In this document: piece by piece, positions 30,052-39,921 of the stretch | Layout of the letters: each line of letters opens with the position of its first letter | Numbering within the stretch: position 1 is the first letter of the stretch | Assembly: GCA_029547185.1 (NCBI GenBank) | Contig: JAKPPU010000004.1 | Coordinates: 186,001 to 250,000 of the forward strand | Length of the DNA stretch: 64,000 nt | Source of the DNA: Deltaproteobacteria bacterium | GTDB lineage: Bacteria > Desulfobacterota > Desulfomonilia > UBA1062 | Reading direction: 5' to 3' | Made by a program: the position numbers and the translations under genes | Notes under the pieces: model-generated | What the model saw: only the letters and a program-made list of their open reading frames with translations | The model's database searches: none | What the model was told of the DNA's origin: nothing

Positions 30052-31716
30052 ATGCTGAGTATAATCATCGTCACTATGGGAGACAGCGACCTGCTGAAAA
30101 GCTGTGTTTCCTCGATCAGGGAATATGTCGGCCTGCCCCATGAGATCATCCTCGTGAACAACTCACCGCAGGAGCTTGAGTGGCCGGCGGAAAATGCACT
30201 CCGATGCCTGGAAAACGGAAGGAACATGGGATTTGCCCGTGCAGTGAACAGGGGTATTCGGACAGCCAAAGGCGACAAGATCCTCCTGCTCAATCCCGAT
30301 GCCCGGTTTGTCTCGGATATCACGACGGAGATGGCAGCCTTTCTCGATTCTCACGAGCGCGCAGGCATCGTAGGCCCCCAGCTCGTCTTTCCGGACGGAT
30401 CACTCCAGAACTCCATCGACATCATCCCCAACCTCGCAACCGAGCTCTTCAACAAATCTCTCCTCAAGATCCTGTTCCCGAAGGCATACCCCAGCAAGCG
30501 CTCGGGGTTCACAGGGCCGGTGCAGGTCCCTTCGGTCATAGGTGCCTGCATGATGATGAAGAGGGGACTGATCGATGCCATCGGGCCTCTTGACGAGGGA
30601 TTCTTTCTCTATCTCGAGGAGACCGATTTCTGCAAGAGAACGAACGATGCCGGATTCGAGGTCTGGCATCTTCCCCATCTGAAGATCGTCCATCACCAGG
30701 GGGTGAGCGCGCGGCAGTTCGACATCAGAAGGAAGATAGAATACCAGCGGTCCATGTATCGATTCTTCCGCAAGCACAAAGGCGCCTACCAGGGCTTTGT
30801 CCTCTACCTCTTCAGCCTCGCCAAGCTCTTCATCGAGATGGGAGGAAGCGCGCCTTCTTCTGTCAGCGCAAAAGGTAGGCACCGTCTGAAGAAGCTATTC
30901 ATGGTCCTCATCTGGCACCTCATGGGCATGCCTCCTCCCTGGGGCCTCGAAGAGATTCTCCCCTCGTACAGGACCGTGAGAAAGAACGGCTATACCTGGT
31001 TCATTCCGCACGGGGCAGATATTCCGGACCAGGCAGCCGAGCCCAAACATTTCATGGAAGTTTTCGGCAGCACCGTGCTCAACCGGTCGAGGACCACCTT
31101 CGTCAAATCGGGAAGCCTGGGGGAGAGACAGATCTTCCTCAAGCGGTACAACTTCAAGGGGCTCAAGGATACGGTCAAGAACCTTTTCCGGAAAAGCAGG
31201 GCCAGAAGGTCGTTCGAGGCGGCGCTCATGCTGGCCCAGGCCGGAATACCCACACCGCCCGTTGTATTCGCCTGCGAGAAAAGGATCTGTGGAGTCCTCC
31301 TCGAATCCTACATCGCCACGGAAAAGATCGATGCTTTGGACCTGGTCGGATACGTAGGTACGCACGGATACGATACAGGGCTGATTCTCTCGGTCGCCGG
31401 GCTCATACGCAGACTCCACGAGATGGGTTTCATCCCTGTGGACCTCAAGGGAGAGAACCTGCTGGCGGGAAACGGGACGATATCTATCATCGATCTCGAC
31501 AGGTTCAGGCGCGTGGCCTTTCCCGGGATGAAAACCATGGCGAAGAACTTGAGCTACCTCAATGCATCGTTCTGCGGCGTGATTCCCCATGACGAGCGCA
31601 GCCTTTTCCTGGAGGAATATGCAAGGGGCAACCCTCTACTCTTGAGAAGGAAGGGAGAGCTCGCAGCAAGAATCAAGGATCTTACCCTCAAGAGGCTGAA
31701 AGAAAGGTATACATAA
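30052..31716 (+). CDS. GT2 glycosyltransferase fused to an LPS-kinase-like domain
   Basis: 554 residues from ATG 30052 (MLSIIIVTMG, the normal GT2 start; AAAAGGG lies 8 nt upstream). The open frame upstream overlaps the divergent GT9 gene; ATG 30013 is an alternative. GT2 domain at about 1-270: LVNNSPQELEW, GRNMGFARAVNRGI, LLLNPDARF (DxD-like), LDEGFFLYLEETDFCKR, as in rhamnosyltransferases. After a linker comes a kinase-like domain at about 335-540: FLKRYNFKG (Lys), FEAALMLAQAGIPTPP (Glu), GFIPVDLKGENLLAG (catalytic loop) and IIDLDRFRR. Such a fusion would add and phosphorylate a core sugar in one chain. Substrates are inferred. Confidence 0.85.
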   Translation: MLSIIIVTMGDSDLLKSCVSSIREYVGLPHEIILVNNSPQELEWPAENALRCLENGRNMGFARAVNRGIRTAKGDKILLLNPDARFVSDITTEMAAFLDSHERAGIVGPQLVFPDGSLQNSIDIIPNLATELFNKSLLKILFPKAYPSKRSGFTGPVQVPSVIGACMMMKRGLIDAIGPLDEGFFLYLEETDFCKRTNDAGFEVWHLPHLKIVHHQGVSARQFDIRRKIEYQRSMYRFFRKHKGAYQGFVLYLFSLAKLFIEMGGSAPSSVSAKGRHRLKKLFMVLIWHLMGMPPPWGLEEILPSYRTVRKNGYTWFIPHGADIPDQAAEPKHFMEVFGSTVLNRSRTTFVKSGSLGERQIFLKRYNFKGLKDTVKNLFRKSRARRSFEAALMLAQAGIPTPPVVFACEKRICGVLLESYIATEKIDALDLVGYVGTHGYDTGLILSVAGLIRRLHEMGFIPVDLKGENLLAGNGTISIIDLDRFRRVAFPGMKTMAKNLSYLNASFCGVIPHDERSLFLEEYARGNPLLLRRKGELAARIKDLTLKRLKERYT

Positions 31717-31746
31717 TAAAGAGATATTCTCGTCTGTCCTTCGCTG

Positions 31747-32124
31747 TCAGTAGCTCAAGGCGTCCATATCTGCGCTCCGAGACCCTATGACCACGGAGAC
31801 CCTATTCGGCAGGCACAGGATGCACTCGCCACAGCGGCTGATTTTTCCCGTATGGATGCAGAGCTTGTTCGCACATGGAGAATGCATCATGAAGACTTTT
31901 CCTGAACGTACCTCGACAATGCTCTCCCCCAGGAAACCCGGCACGGCAATCCTTGTCTCTTCATGCAGCGAAACCTCTGTGAAAAGACCCTTATCGGTGT
32001 ATACCCGGACAAAGGACGGTGCTTCGATACCGGTGAAATTATACACCCAGAGGGAAAGGGCGCCCACGAGGAGCGAAACGATCAGGATCAGATCGAAAGG
32101 TTTTATCCCCATGCTTGTTCTCAT
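31747..32124 (-). CDS. NusG domain II-like (NusG_II) membrane-anchored protein
   Basis: 125 residues from ATG 32124 (AAGGGTGCC upstream). One N-terminal membrane helix (about 10-30) then a small beta domain outside, resembling the NusG_II family: VRVYTDKGLF, MMHSPCANKLCIHTGKI and CLPNRVSVVIG. It has five Cys (CANKLC and RCGECILC), more than the two or three usual in the family, so a metal or disulfide is possible. The function of the family is unknown; relatives often neighbour electron-transfer genes. Lies on the strand opposite its neighbours. Confidence 0.78.
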   Translation of the reverse strand: MRTSMGIKPFDLILIVSLLVGALSLWVYNFTGIEAPSFVRVYTDKGLFTEVSLHEETRIAVPGFLGESIVEVRSGKVFMMHSPCANKLCIHTGKISRCGECILCLPNRVSVVIGSRSADMDALSY

Positions 32125-32149
32125 GGCACCCTTATAGCCCTTTCTTCAT

Positions 32150-33205
32150 ATGATTGAAATATCCTCAATCGGACGGCTTCTGCCCGGCATCTCGAAGACA
32201 GGAAGGGATGAGGTGTTGACCAGGGACAGAGGTTGGGCGTATATCCCTCGCTGTATGGACAAAGATGCATTCCTCTCTCTCGGCATCAAAGTGACAGAGG
32301 TGAACGAGAAGATATTCATCATCCACGGGAACAACCGCAGCCGCTCCCCTTTCTCGAATGCCGTGTGCATTCTGGACAGGCGCCGGGTCATCATGGATAC
32401 GGGCTGCGGCCTGGATATCATAAAAAACCTGGCGAATGCCCTCGGGATCGATACCGTGATCCTCTCCCATTCGCATCCTGACCATACCGGAGGAACCTGG
32501 CTCCTCCAGGAGATCGGGCAGCCGGAAATCCTCGTCCCCCGCCAGGGATCGGAGAGCATCGCTTCTTCCGACAAACTCGCTTTAAGGTTCGTGGGTGATG
32601 ATCTCGCAGAACTCTGGAAAGAAACCTACCTCCCGGTCACGGGTTTTCGCGATTTCACCTTTACCTCCGAGTATGGAGACCTGTTCGAGTACTCGACCGG
32701 GGAAAACCGTTTCATAGCCATGCATACCCCCGGCCATCTTCAGGACCACTACTGCCTGTGGGAGCCGGACAAGAAGATTCTCCTGGGCTTCGACATCGAC
32801 TTGAGCCCCTTCGGCCCCTGGTACGGGAATCCGGAATCAGATATCCTGCTCTTCAGGGAGTCCATCGAACGGATCAAGAACCTTCCCGTCGAGATCTACA
32901 TCTCTTCCCACGCACGGCCGGTGAAGCCGCCGCATTTCATGAAACGCCTGTCCGCATATGAATCGGTCATCGATGAGAGGAACGCGACAATCCTCGACGT
33001 TCTCCCTTCTTCCGGAGCTGTCAGCATTGAAGAGATCGTGGATACGTCCCCTATCTACGAGACGAACTATATCCTTCAACCGGACAGGATCATGAGGTAC
33101 GGGGAAACGCAGATGATCGCGAAACACCTCTCCCATCTCGTTGCGTCCGGACTTGTTGCCGATGAAGGCCTGGGAAGGTTCCGCAGGCTTGACTCGACAT
33201 CTTGA
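32150..33205 (+). CDS. metallo-beta-lactamase fold hydrolase with C-terminal winged-helix-like region
   Basis: 351 residues from ATG 32150; the start is uncertain because no ribosome-binding site is clear, and ATG 32255 would still keep the whole fold. The metal motif is SHSHPDHTGG (HxHxDH) near residue 105, further ligands in MHTPGHLQDHYCL and GFDIDLSPFGP and SHARPVKPPH. The last 90 residues (IDERNATILDVL...HLSHLVASGLV) look like the winged-helix tail of LACTB2-like hydrolases. It should be a di-zinc hydrolase of a thioester, ester or phosphoester. Substrate unknown; no clear link to the glycan genes. Confidence 0.85.
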   Translation: MIEISSIGRLLPGISKTGRDEVLTRDRGWAYIPRCMDKDAFLSLGIKVTEVNEKIFIIHGNNRSRSPFSNAVCILDRRRVIMDTGCGLDIIKNLANALGIDTVILSHSHPDHTGGTWLLQEIGQPEILVPRQGSESIASSDKLALRFVGDDLAELWKETYLPVTGFRDFTFTSEYGDLFEYSTGENRFIAMHTPGHLQDHYCLWEPDKKILLGFDIDLSPFGPWYGNPESDILLFRESIERIKNLPVEIYISSHARPVKPPHFMKRLSAYESVIDERNATILDVLPSSGAVSIEEIVDTSPIYETNYILQPDRIMRYGETQMIAKHLSHLVASGLVADEGLGRFRRLDSTS

Positions 33206-33340
33206 GAAGTGACCGGTCTGCCCATATGCGTTTTATTATGTCTTCTCTTAGCCACCGACCGATGAGCGTCGTTTCATGCGTTGCGGACAGCGGCATTCAA
33301 GAATCATTCCTCACCTTCCGATCGGCCCATTACCGTGAAC

Positions 33341-34579
33341 ATGCATGATACCTCCATGAAGGGCACTTTTCCTGCCATGATCCGCATCCCCCTCGTCATT
33401 CTCGGCGTTCCCTTTGACAATCTTACCCTCGATGAGGCGACCGAATGCATTTTCGGCCTCATAGACCGCTCGTACGGTGACGGAAAACCCCGGCTCGTCT
33501 GCATGGCGGACAGGATCTGCATCGATAATGCCTTACACGGAGATCCTCGGAAGACTTCTCCCGATCTTCTCTCGATCCTCCGGAGGGCGGATATGGTCTT
33601 GGCAGAACATATGCCCGCAGTTCGAATGAGCAGGTTTGTCGGACCCGCACTCAAGGAGTGCATCGTGAGCGGAGATCTCATATCCTGCATTGCCCGGGAA
33701 GCCCTCACGAGAAGAACATCCATCTACATCCTCGGAAGCAGGGCAGAGAGCGTGAAGCACGCGTGGTCCGTGCTCGAAGACCGTTTCCCGGGTCTGATGG
33801 TTGCAGGAGGACATTCGCTGTCCGCACACACCGATGGAGCCGAGCCGTTTGACGCATACGAGAGCGATACCGACACAGTCGACAGAATCAATGCCTCGTC
33901 TGCCGACATCCTTTTCCTCTCTCTGGGCAGCCCGAATCAGGAAATCTGGTTCGAGCGCAACAGAGACAAGCTGCACGTCCCCGTATGCATCTGCATCGGA
34001 GATATTTTCGCCTCCATCGCCGGCTCCGAGCTATGCTCTCCGGCCTGGATACGGAATGTGGGCCTGGAGGATCTGCTCAGCTCCAAGAGAGCTCGGAGAC
34101 AGATGAGAAAATGCTCCCTCATCGATCTCATCACATTCTGGCTGCTCATTCTGCCCTCGATCCTCTTCCGTAAATACTCGAAGGCGGCGCTGCACAAAAG
34201 GTTCCTGAAGACGAGCATGGGGAAGATCCTCTACCGGTACTGGACCAGGGGAACCAGAGAGCTCTTTTCCCTGACTCTCCCTGGGATCATCGACTCCGAG
34301 ACAGTGAAGCGATTGGGTTTCCTCATTTCGAAGAAGCCGGATTCGCATCTGGTTCTGGATTTCAGCCGAGTAAAATCTATCGATTCCGCAGGGCTTGGAT
34401 TTCTTTTACATCTCATCGGCATATGGGATACAGGCACGTACGAGGTTCTGCACGTCGGACTCAGCAGGTTGACGAAAAAACTCCTCGCCTATAACCGAAT
34501 GCGTGAGCTTACCCCCTCCAGGCAATTTTCAGACCAGAACGAGCTGCTCGCCTATCTGGATGAAAAGGCGGGGGAATAA
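33341..34579 (+). CDS. WecG/TagA/CpsF (GT26) glycosyltransferase fused to a STAS domain
   Basis: 412 residues from ATG 33341; ATGs 33356 and 33377 are alternatives and none has a strong ribosome-binding site. The GT26 domain (about 10-240) has VPFDNLTLDEATECIF, ADRICIDNALH, YILGSRAESVKHAW, LFLSLGSPNQEIWFERN, and CIGDIFASIAGSELCSPAWI. These enzymes add N-acetylmannosaminuronate, ManNAc or related sugars to undecaprenyl-linked intermediates. The last 110 residues contain HLVLDFSRVKSIDSAGLGFL, the phosphorylatable-Ser motif of STAS (anti-anti-sigma) domains. A STAS fusion to this family is unusual and suggests regulation by a kinase or partner. It converges on rodA (11 nt). Confidence 0.85.
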   Translation: MHDTSMKGTFPAMIRIPLVILGVPFDNLTLDEATECIFGLIDRSYGDGKPRLVCMADRICIDNALHGDPRKTSPDLLSILRRADMVLAEHMPAVRMSRFVGPALKECIVSGDLISCIAREALTRRTSIYILGSRAESVKHAWSVLEDRFPGLMVAGGHSLSAHTDGAEPFDAYESDTDTVDRINASSADILFLSLGSPNQEIWFERNRDKLHVPVCICIGDIFASIAGSELCSPAWIRNVGLEDLLSSKRARRQMRKCSLIDLITFWLLILPSILFRKYSKAALHKRFLKTSMGKILYRYWTRGTRELFSLTLPGIIDSETVKRLGFLISKKPDSHLVLDFSRVKSIDSAGLGFLLHLIGIWDTGTYEVLHVGLSRLTKKLLAYNRMRELTPSRQFSDQNELLAYLDEKAGE

Positions 34580-34590
34580 TCCCTCAAGCA

Positions 34591-35682
34591 TCAGAACATG
34601 AACCTTCTCCACGAGACGTTGAGCACAAGCCCGATGCAGATCAGGTTCATGAACATGAAAGATCCGCCGTAGCTTACAAAAGGGAGAGGAACGCCTACCA
34701 CCGGGAATATGCCCATTGCCATCGAGATGTTGATGAAGACGTGCAGAACGAAATACCCGGCGATCCCGAAGCAGATCATGGCGCCGAACCTGTCCTTTGC
34801 CTTGAGACCTATCTGGATGATTTTCGTGATGAGAATCATATAGAGCAGGATGAGCAGCGCCGACCCGGCGAATCCCAGCTCCTCCGCAACCACGGAAAAG
34901 ATGAAATCCGTATGATGCTCCGGAAGAAAGCTCAGCTGCGTCTGCGTGCCTTCGAGAAAACCCTTTCCCCAGAGACCGCCCGATCCGACCGCTATCTTTG
35001 ACTGCGTGGCATGGTAGCCGCTTCCGAGAGGGTCACGGCTGGGATCGAGAAACGTGAGGATTCTATTGCGCTGATAGTCTTTCAGAGAAAGCCAGGCAAA
35101 GGGCAGAATCGAAACGAACACGGCGCTGAGCATAACGAACGTGGGACGGTTTATGCCGAGAAGCAGAAGCATGATAACGGCGATGAGGGCGACGATTCCT
35201 GCCGTGCCGAGGTCCGGTTCAGCGAGAATGAGACCCACAGGGATGAGGATGAAGAGGGCCGGTATCATGAGTTCCTTGAGCCCGTAGCCCTCGCTTTGAA
35301 CTTTCCGCTCCCCCCAGTATGCCATCCAGATGATGATGACGATCTTTGCCAGTTCCGAAGGCTGCAACCCCAGTGGGCCCAGAGAAAGCCACCTTTTCGC
35401 TCCCGAAATCTCCCTCCCGACGACGAGAACGAGCATGAGCCCGAAGACCATCAGGATGTAGAGGGGCCAGGCGGAGCGCATGTGGAAATGGTAATCAACG
35501 GCAAAGACAATGGACATTATCATGACACCCGTGAAAATCCACATGATCTGCTTGAAGAAAATCGAAATCTGCGAGACCCGCACCGCGCTGTACAGGCAGA
35601 GCAGGCCGATGATCATGATCGCACCGGCGGTTGCGAGAAGGCCCCAGTCGATATTATTGGTTATCTTGTCGTACCTGCTCAT
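34591..35682 (-). CDS. rodA: peptidoglycan glycosyltransferase RodA (SEDS)
   Basis: 363 residues, about ten membrane helices. SEDS motifs: GAKRWLSLGPLGLQPSELAK, LAEPDLGTA, the extracytoplasmic loop FLPEHHTDFIFSVVAEELGF and the C-terminal VGVPLPFVSYGGSFM. It polymerises glycan strands for lateral wall synthesis together with PBP2. The ATG at 35682 lies 29 nt inside the 3' end of mrdA, so translation is coupled. Last gene of mreB-mreC-mreD-mrdA-rodA. Confidence 0.96.
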   Translation of the reverse strand: MSRYDKITNNIDWGLLATAGAIMIIGLLCLYSAVRVSQISIFFKQIMWIFTGVMIMSIVFAVDYHFHMRSAWPLYILMVFGLMLVLVVGREISGAKRWLSLGPLGLQPSELAKIVIIIWMAYWGERKVQSEGYGLKELMIPALFILIPVGLILAEPDLGTAGIVALIAVIMLLLLGINRPTFVMLSAVFVSILPFAWLSLKDYQRNRILTFLDPSRDPLGSGYHATQSKIAVGSGGLWGKGFLEGTQTQLSFLPEHHTDFIFSVVAEELGFAGSALLILLYMILITKIIQIGLKAKDRFGAMICFGIAGYFVLHVFINISMAMGIFPVVGVPLPFVSYGGSFMFMNLICIGLVLNVSWRRFMF

Positions 35683-37480
35683 CGGTCAGCCCTTTCGAAT
35701 AATAGTACCCTTTTATTACGTCCCTGACGATAGGCGCAGCAATCGATGCACCGTGGCCTCCGTGTTCCAGGATGGCGACCACGAGGATCTCCGGGTTCTC
35801 CACCGGCGAAAATCCGAAGAACCAGGCATGATCCCTCAACTTGTAGGGGATATCCGCTTCGTCGGGGAGCTTTGAAACGTAGCCCTTCGCCACCTGTGCA
35901 GTCCCGGTTTTCCCTCCGATGGAAAACATGGGGTCCATGATCACATGGGCGGTCCCCCGTTCCTCATCGACGACAGCCCGCAATCCCGCCTTGATGATAT
36001 CCAGTTCCTCCTCGCCGATTTTCACGTTGCCTTCCAGATGCTCAGGCGTTGATGCGAGGATCCTCGGCGTCATGATCTTTCCGCCGTTTACGACAGAGCT
36101 CATCACCTTTGCCATCTGGAGCGGGGTTACGAGCGTAAACCCCTGCCCGATAGCCGTGATGACGCTCTCACCTTTATGCCAGGGCTGGCCGAAACGCTTG
36201 CGCTTCCATGCAACCGTGGGAACGAGCCCTGCTGACTCGTCTTTCAGTTCGATGCCCGTTTTTCTTCCCAGCCCGAGATCACGGACAAATGACGACATAC
36301 GGTTGATGCCGATCCTCTCTCCCAGGTTATAGAAGTAGACGTCACAGGAAACGCACATGGCATCGATGAGGTCGACGCTCCCATGGCCTTCTTTCCGCCA
36401 GCATTTGAAGACCGTATTGCCCAGGGTGTATTTTCCGGGACAGTGGTATCTGGTCTTTGTCGTGATATACCCGTCTGTCAGGGCGAGGGCCGCCATGAGC
36501 ACCTTGAACGTAGATCCGGGTGAATACACCCCCCGGATTGCCCTGTTTTCGAGGGGATGCATGGGGTTATCGATGATCTGCTTCCAGGCTTCCGATGTCA
36601 TCGGGCTTAAAAATACGGTGGGATCATAACAGGGAGAGGAGGCCATTGCCAGGATCTCGCCCGTTGAGGGCGCTATGGCGACCACTGCGCCGGCCCTGTC
36701 TCCCAGGGACTGCTTGGCGATGAGCTGCAGCCTCTTGTCGATAGTGAGGACGACATCCTCACCGGAAATGGGCGACTGCTCATCGACAACCCTCATTTTC
36801 CTTCCCAGGGCATCCACCTCGAAGGCCCGCGCCCCTTTCACCCCGCGCAGCTTTTCCTCACAGATGAGCTCTATCCCGGTTTTGCCGATAAGGTCTCCCG
36901 GCGCATAATCACTATCCGGATCTGCTGCGGACAGCTCCTTGTGGGAGATCTCTCCCAGGAATCCGAGCACATGGGTGGCGAGCCCCCTGGATACATAGTC
37001 CCTCTCGTTCGAGGTATCGATCGATATGCCCGGAAGGGAGTAGAGCTGGTTTTCGATCATGGCCATCTGGGTGAAGCTGATATCCCTGGCTATGTAGACA
37101 GGTCTGAAAGGTCTCAGCTTCGCCTCTTTTATCATTTCGGCAATCTCCTTTTCGTCGCGATCCAGGATCCTGGCCAGCCGCTTCGATATCTCGGAGATAT
37201 TCCTGATGTCCTCAGGTATCACCATGACATTGTATGCGGGTCTGCTGTCGGCAAGGATCTCATGATTCCTGTCGAGGATCTTGCCCCTTTGGGCAGGGAT
37301 GCTCACGATCCGCATTCGATTGTTGCGGGCAAGGCCTTCATAGTAAGTGCCCTTGAATATCTGCATGCTCGTCAGCCGAAGCAGGAGAATGGCAAAGAGC
37401 AGGCATACGAAGACCGTAAGATATTTCGCCTTCGACCTGAACTCCTCTTCGACGTGCTGTCCGGGTATGTTATGATTCAT
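35654..37480 (-). CDS. mrdA: penicillin-binding protein 2 (class B transpeptidase)
   Basis: 608 residues. N-terminal membrane anchor (about 19-39), pedestal domain with RGKILDRNHEILADSRPAY, and a transpeptidase domain with the three active-site motifs: SPGSTFKV (Ser near 321), SCD in VSCDVYFYN, and GGKTGTAQ near 520. It cross-links lateral-wall peptidoglycan in the elongasome. It overlaps mreD at its start (11 nt) and rodA at its end (29 nt). Confidence 0.97.
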   Translation of the reverse strand: MNHNIPGQHVEEEFRSKAKYLTVFVCLLFAILLLRLTSMQIFKGTYYEGLARNNRMRIVSIPAQRGKILDRNHEILADSRPAYNVMVIPEDIRNISEISKRLARILDRDEKEIAEMIKEAKLRPFRPVYIARDISFTQMAMIENQLYSLPGISIDTSNERDYVSRGLATHVLGFLGEISHKELSAADPDSDYAPGDLIGKTGIELICEEKLRGVKGARAFEVDALGRKMRVVDEQSPISGEDVVLTIDKRLQLIAKQSLGDRAGAVVAIAPSTGEILAMASSPCYDPTVFLSPMTSEAWKQIIDNPMHPLENRAIRGVYSPGSTFKVLMAALALTDGYITTKTRYHCPGKYTLGNTVFKCWRKEGHGSVDLIDAMCVSCDVYFYNLGERIGINRMSSFVRDLGLGRKTGIELKDESAGLVPTVAWKRKRFGQPWHKGESVITAIGQGFTLVTPLQMAKVMSSVVNGGKIMTPRILASTPEHLEGNVKIGEEELDIIKAGLRAVVDEERGTAHVIMDPMFSIGGKTGTAQVAKGYVSKLPDEADIPYKLRDHAWFFGFSPVENPEILVVAILEHGGHGASIAAPIVRDVIKGYYYSKGLTDEQVRQDNQ

Positions 37481-37961
37481 AAGCCTCGTATGCTGCCTGC
37501 AGACGACCGACGACCGATGCCATTACAGGAGTGATGAGTCCGGTGAGGACCAGACCTGCAATCAGGGAGATATTCATCTCCTCAAGGAGATGGGAACCGG
37601 TGATGAGCGCTATGGCGGAAGTGATGCCCCAGAAGAAGATGATCCCCAGGAGGGCCTGGGTAAACACGTTCTCGAGATAGATCACATTCTTGAGCAGATC
37701 TACGGCCAGGAAAATGGCGATATAGATGAGGGGTATGAGCCCGAGCCGTGCACCGGAGAAAGCCTGGAGCAGGAGGGTGGCGACGACCACGAAGGAAAGC
37801 CCCTGAGAGAATTGGACAAAGATCACCTGTCCGATGATCATCCCGATAAAAAAATCCACCCTTAAGGGTGCCCAGAAAGAGGGGATGATCGTGACCTCAA
37901 GAAAAACAGCCACGAGGAATATGGCAAGGAGGCTAATTTGGAACTTCCATATTCTGATCAA
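37470..37961 (-). CDS. mreD: rod shape-determining protein MreD
   Basis: 163 residues from TTG 37961, chosen because GAGGGG lies about 10 nt upstream; TTG 37979 is an in-frame alternative without such a site. Five or so membrane helices, with VDFFIGMIIGQVI and the C-terminal MASVVGRLQAAYEAYE typical of MreD. It is an inner-membrane partner of MreC, MreB and RodA. Either start lies inside the 3' end of mreC (29 or 47 nt overlap), so it is coupled to mreC. Confidence 0.88.
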   Translation of the reverse strand: MIRIWKFQISLLAIFLVAVFLEVTIIPSFWAPLRVDFFIGMIIGQVIFVQFSQGLSFVVVATLLLQAFSGARLGLIPLIYIAIFLAVDLLKNVIYLENVFTQALLGIIFFWGITSAIALITGSHLLEEMNISLIAGLVLTGLITPVMASVVGRLQAAYEAYES

Positions 37962-38750
37962 TGCCGAATATCCCCTCAATCTTGTCCATTTCCACGCACG
38001 GCTTCACGACGATGTCCGAAAATATCTTGTTCACGTCCCTCTTCACTTCCTGGACGTAGCCAATCTTGAGCCCTTTGGGGAACATCCCGAGGAGCCCCGA
38101 TGTGACAATACAGTCCCCGATCTTTACATTCTCTGTTCGGCGTACGTATTCCAGGCTCAGGAGGTTGCCCCCCCTGCCCTTGATGATGCCTTTTACCCGC
38201 GTGGATTCTATTATGGCAGGGATAGCGCTATTGGGGTCGGTGATCAGGAGGATCTGGGAGGTATGGGGTGATACGGCCACAACCTTGCCCACGATACCTT
38301 CCGGGCTCAATATAGGCATGTCGATATGAAAGCCGCTGATTGTGCCCTTGTCGATAATGGCTGTCTTGAAGATGAGGGTGATATCCTGGGAGAGGAGGCT
38401 TGCCGGTATGAGAGAGTACTCCTGATGCGCCTCCTTGAAGTCGAGCATTGCCCTGAACCGCTTGTTCTCCGCCCTTAAATCGTTCATCGACATGCATTGG
38501 ACACGGAGCTTGTCGATCTGCTTCCTGAGCTCTTCGTTCTCCCTGCTGGTATTAACCAGGCCGATGTAGGTATCCCAGAGGCGGGCGATGAAGGAAAACG
38601 GGGCTGAGACAGCCTTGTCAAAACCGTAGTATCCTTCCCTGACGTAGCTGATCGCGAGAGAAGACGAGCCGTATTGTCCGGCAGAGAGCAAGACTAGGAC
38701 AAGAGCTGCTGCGCAAATGACTAGGATGACTCTCGTATTGCTTCTTCCCA

Positions 38751-38751
<1 letters not shown>
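37933..38751 (-). CDS. mreC: rod shape-determining protein MreC
   Basis: 272 residues from ATG 38751; the codon before it is TTG and could add one residue. An N-terminal membrane helix, a coiled coil (about 65-105, SRENEELRKQIDKLRVQ), then the two beta-barrel domains: DKGTISGFHIDMPILSPEGIVG (motif seen in part), VRRTENVKIGDCIVTSG and FPKGLKIGYVQEV. It scaffolds the elongasome in the periplasm and activates PBP2. Its ATG shares one base with the mreB stop (TGATG). Confidence 0.95.
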
Positions 38752-39794
<1,043 letters not shown>

Positions 39795-39819
39795 CTACTC
39801 CTTTCCTTCACTCGGCTCT

Positions 39820-39843
39820 ATTTGTTAAGCCGTCTTAACAAAT
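39820..39843. repeat. perfect 10-bp inverted repeat in the mreB / glmU-like spacer
   Basis: ATTTGTTAAG (39820-39829), centre CCGT, CTTAACAAAT (39834-39843): two perfect 10-bp arms around a 4-bp centre. It is 32 nt upstream of the mreB ATG and 78 nt from the divergent gene. It has the form of a dimeric repressor/activator operator; no T-run follows, so it is not a terminator. Confidence 0.75.
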
Positions 39844-39921
39844 CACTACCCCTTTTACAAGAGAAATGGAGGTTATCATCTCTTGCGCTCACGGCCCCTG
39901 GTGTGATAACAGTACAATGCG

